From Anarhynchus alexandrinus (lineage: Eukaryota; Chordata; Aves; Charadriiformes; Charadriidae): a DNA stretch of 64,000 nt. The notes under the pieces were generated by a model that did no database searches, had not been told where the DNA came from, and saw only the letters and a list, made by a program, of their open reading frames with translations. The translations under genes and the position numbers were made by a program. Within the stretch, counting starts at the first letter, position 1, and every line of letters begins with the position of its first letter. Location: positions 221,040 through 285,039 of the forward strand of contig VUYV01000295.1 of assembly GCA_008711295.1 (NCBI GenBank), given 5' to 3'. This document shows, piece by piece, positions 61,751-64,000 of the stretch.

Positions 61751-62162
61751 TCATAGAATCATGGAATGGCTAGAGTTGGAAAGGACCTTGAAGGTCATCA
61801 AGTTCCAACCCCCCTGCCATGGGCAGGGACACCTCCCACCAGACCAGGTTGCTCAGAGCCCCATCCAGCCTGGCCTTGAACCCCTACAGGGATGGGGCAT
61901 CCACAGCTCCTCTGGGCAACCTCTTCCAGTGCCTCACCACCCTCACGGTAAAGAATTTCTTCCTAATATCTAGTCTAAATCTACCCTCTTTCAGCTTAAA
62001 ACCATTACCCCTCATTCTGTCACTGCACTCCCTGATAAAGAGTCCCTCCCCATCTTTCCTGTAGGCCCCTTTAGTTACTGGAAGGGGCTATAAGGTCTCT
62101 CAGGAGCCTTCTCTTCTCCAGGCTGAACAACCCCAACTCTCTCAGCCTGTCTTCATAGGAAG
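61751..62162 (-). mobile_element. CR1 LINE fragment, antisense
   Basis: The plus strand starts TCATAGAATCATGGAATGG and carries the same blocks as the 55624 copy (CTTCCTAATATCTA, ACCCCTCATTCTGTCACTGC, AGGCTGAACAACCCCAACTC). It ends in TCTTCATAGGA, where the element is truncated. Both copies have the same orientation and a similar extent and probably belong to the same or sister subfamilies. Confidence 0.95.
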
Positions 62163-62885
62163 CCAAATAAAGACCAGCAGAACCCAAACCTCTTACGGCT
62201 TATTATCCACTCCCCTGTCCCGAGCATCCTGCCTACACGCTCTGCCTCCCAGCCACCCCGCAAAGCCTCCTGTCAGAGGGGGTTCGCGCGCTTTGGTGCT
62301 GTGCAACGCAGGTCGAAGCAGAGTGGCAATGTCAGGGCTGTAACCTCAGCAGAGCTCCCAGCGTTGCGGCCGCTATAGCGAACAAGAGCTGTGGGGTGGC
62401 CAGCGCAGACTGGGGGCTCCCCTGGGTGCACTCCGGCATTGCTGCTTTCACCAAAGGCAGCTGAGATGTCTGCTTTCCTCTGCTTCTGCTCAGGTCCTCT
62501 GCTCTAGGTATGGTGTACTGTGCAAAAAAAAACCACCCCAAAACATTAATGCAGGTAAATAAGCTGTTTTGCTCATGCTACCAAGAAGCACATTCCTCTG
62601 GAAAAAGCATGGACTTTTGGAAAATCATCATGAGTAATTCTGAAATCCATGTATGGCTGAGGACGCTGAATGGCAGGGCACTGTTTTGTTTTTAAGGTGG
62701 TCATTTATCACCTTTCAGATCTTTCAAAGGAGAAAAACGTGGGTTATTGTGGTTGATTTTCAATTAATTGAGAATCACGTGGTCTCTCTCCCCTCCATTT
62801 TCCTTACCTATTCCACCACTTTTAATTTCCTATTAATAGACTGTGCTTTGCCTTTTCAACTTCGCGAGTACTTTCTCACCTACAC

Positions 62886-62938
62886 AGCCCTAGTCAATGG
62901 GAGCACTTACGTAAGGACTGCACAGTCTGCCCCCCGTG
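62886..62938 (+). mobile_element. Ancient CR1/L3-like fragment
   Basis: CAGCCCTAGTCAATGGGAGC, ACTTACGTAAGGACTGCAC and GTCTGCCCC reproduce a familiar old CR1/L3-type motif (TCAATGGGAG...ACTTACGT...AAGGACTGCAGG). It is short but recognisable. Confidence 0.55.
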
Positions 62939-63239
62939 CGTCTTAATGAAATTGGAGAAATGGGGTTTTTTTTTCCTAGTTCTTTAGGATTAGATTCTTC
63001 TTTCTCAAAGGCTTTTTTTCCGGCCTCACAAAATTAGATCACCACTAGGCGAAAAACAACCCACTGTGATCACAGCTTAACTGCACAATGCCTGCGCTTT
63101 CTTGAATGTTGTTCCCATCTCTTCAAGATTAAGTAAGATCCAGTGGGTTGGACCTTTGATCTGCATAATAAAGGACAAGGAGGCAGTCTGCAAATCCTTC
63201 CTTTCCATCTTTATTCTTTGCAGTTTGGGACCTGAAGGC

Positions 63240-63560
63240 TTGAAATAATTTTTGCTTGCTAAGAGGAAACTTTATGTAATAAATGTGGAGATGCCATTAT
63301 GCTAATTAGCGTTGTTAGGAAAAATCAATGTATGTATGTCATCCAACGGCAAGCAATGATCTTCTCACAATCAGCAATTTATCATGCATTGCCAATGCAG
63401 TAGGGCTAGGACTATTTTATTCAGATAAATTTCTCATTCATTTAGTCAGTAAATCATGGTGCACTTCATGATAGTCATTTTTAATGTGATTGCATTTTGT
63501 TAAGTTTTAATCATGCATAATGGATTTTATCTGGCAATGAGGTCAACCTGTAGTCTCTTC
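63240..63560. promoter_or_regulatory. AT-rich candidate conserved non-coding element
   Basis: The block is non-repetitive, free of homopolymers and dense in homeodomain/POU-type words: GCTAATTAGC (63301-63310), ATCATGCATT (63381-63390), TAATCATGCATAATGG (63509-63524), TTAATGTGATT. There is no coding frame. This texture is typical of developmental enhancers in long introns, but conservation cannot be judged from one sequence. Confidence 0.3.
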
Positions 63561-64000
63561 CTCTGTCATTTGTACCTTACCATCCCAGCACGGACAAGCT
63601 TTTGGTCATACCCAGATGCCCCAGACTGGCAGGGGATAGGGAAATTCAGGAGGCATAGGAAGACGAGCTGTTAAGATTGGTTTCAAGCATCTGATGCTTA
63701 GCTGAAGATTACCCCAGGTGGGATTATTCTTTGCCTCCGAGTGTAACTGAATTTGCTTAAAAACTGTGTTTGCGTGCTCTCCAATGACACTTTTGAGCTG
63801 ACCAGCTTGAGTCAGGGCTGCGGGAGCACCTTATTTCACTGGATGACCCTGGGAGGGATGCATCTGGTGCTGCTCTTTTATCTGCAGGCCATGCTGAACT
63901 TTCTCATTGGCAAAGCAGTGGAAGATGAGGTGTGGAAGTGAGGCAGGGAACTATGGTGGTTTTCAATGAGAGAAGGGCTCTTTTCTTTGGTGTCTTTGTC

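Larger units (their letters stand above)
48051..64000 (+). other. MAML3: MAML3 intron 2 (5' portion, at least 15.9 kb)
   Basis: The next MAML3 exon should start with codons for EQ and encode a Gln-rich stretch. No such Gln-rich frame or CAG-rich block occurs right of 48050, so intron 2 continues past the window. Outside the CR1 copies, tandem repeats and the inverted-repeat cluster listed here, I see only unique, mostly AT-rich intronic sequence. The GC-richer stretches at about 57560-58140 and 61040-61480 carry open frames without recognisable motifs. Confidence 0.9.

Noticed and set aside
1..64000. tRNA, rRNA, snRNA, CRISPR arrays, phage or bacterial features
   Set aside because: None was seen on either strand. 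The sequence is vertebrate intronic DNA, and direct repeats are short tandem duplications rather than spaced arrays.

Overview
This window is vertebrate nuclear DNA, almost certainly from a bird. It has one protein-coding exon with canonical GT-AG splice sites, very long flanking introns, and several CR1 LINE tails ending in the ATTCTATG-type 3' motif. CR1 is the dominant interspersed repeat of avian genomes. I saw no Alu, L1 or B-type repeats. There is no sign of bacterial gene organisation, and nearly all open frames in the window are chance or shadow frames.

The only gene I can name is MAML3 (mastermind-like 3, a Notch transcriptional co-activator), on the + strand. Its large second exon lies at 46551-48050. 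It is 1500 bp, exactly 500 codons, phase 0 at both ends. Everything left of it (1-46550) is read as part of intron 1, and everything right of it (48051-64000) as part of intron 2. Exon 1, which carries the Notch/CSL-binding helix, and exon 3 were not found in the window, so both introns extend beyond it.

Intron 1 contains CpG-rich patches near the left edge (about 160-520 and 1960-2960). It also has CR1 pieces at 1450-1519 and 12152-12805, very old SINE or CR1/L3-like fossils (about 4060, 7601, 34234, 36264, 36838), short tandem repeats, a perfect 20-bp palindrome at 29500-29519, a small CpG island with an RFX-like X-box (about 41925-42250), and a few minus-strand open segments with splice-like borders (13915-14185, 16232-16465, 39858-40316). 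Those segments are speculative; I do not claim a gene. Intron 2 contains three minus-strand CR1 copies (52399, 55624, 61751), three abutting inverted repeats (56091-56157), another ancient repeat (62886-62938) and an AT-rich, homeodomain-motif-rich block near the right edge (63240-63560).

There is no operon-like cooperation to describe: the window is one gene with regulatory and repetitive intron content. I found no convincing new multi-gene system. The observations most worth a test are the candidate antisense exon at 39858-40316, the palindrome at 29500, the intronic CpG island at 41925 and the inverted-repeat cluster at 56091.
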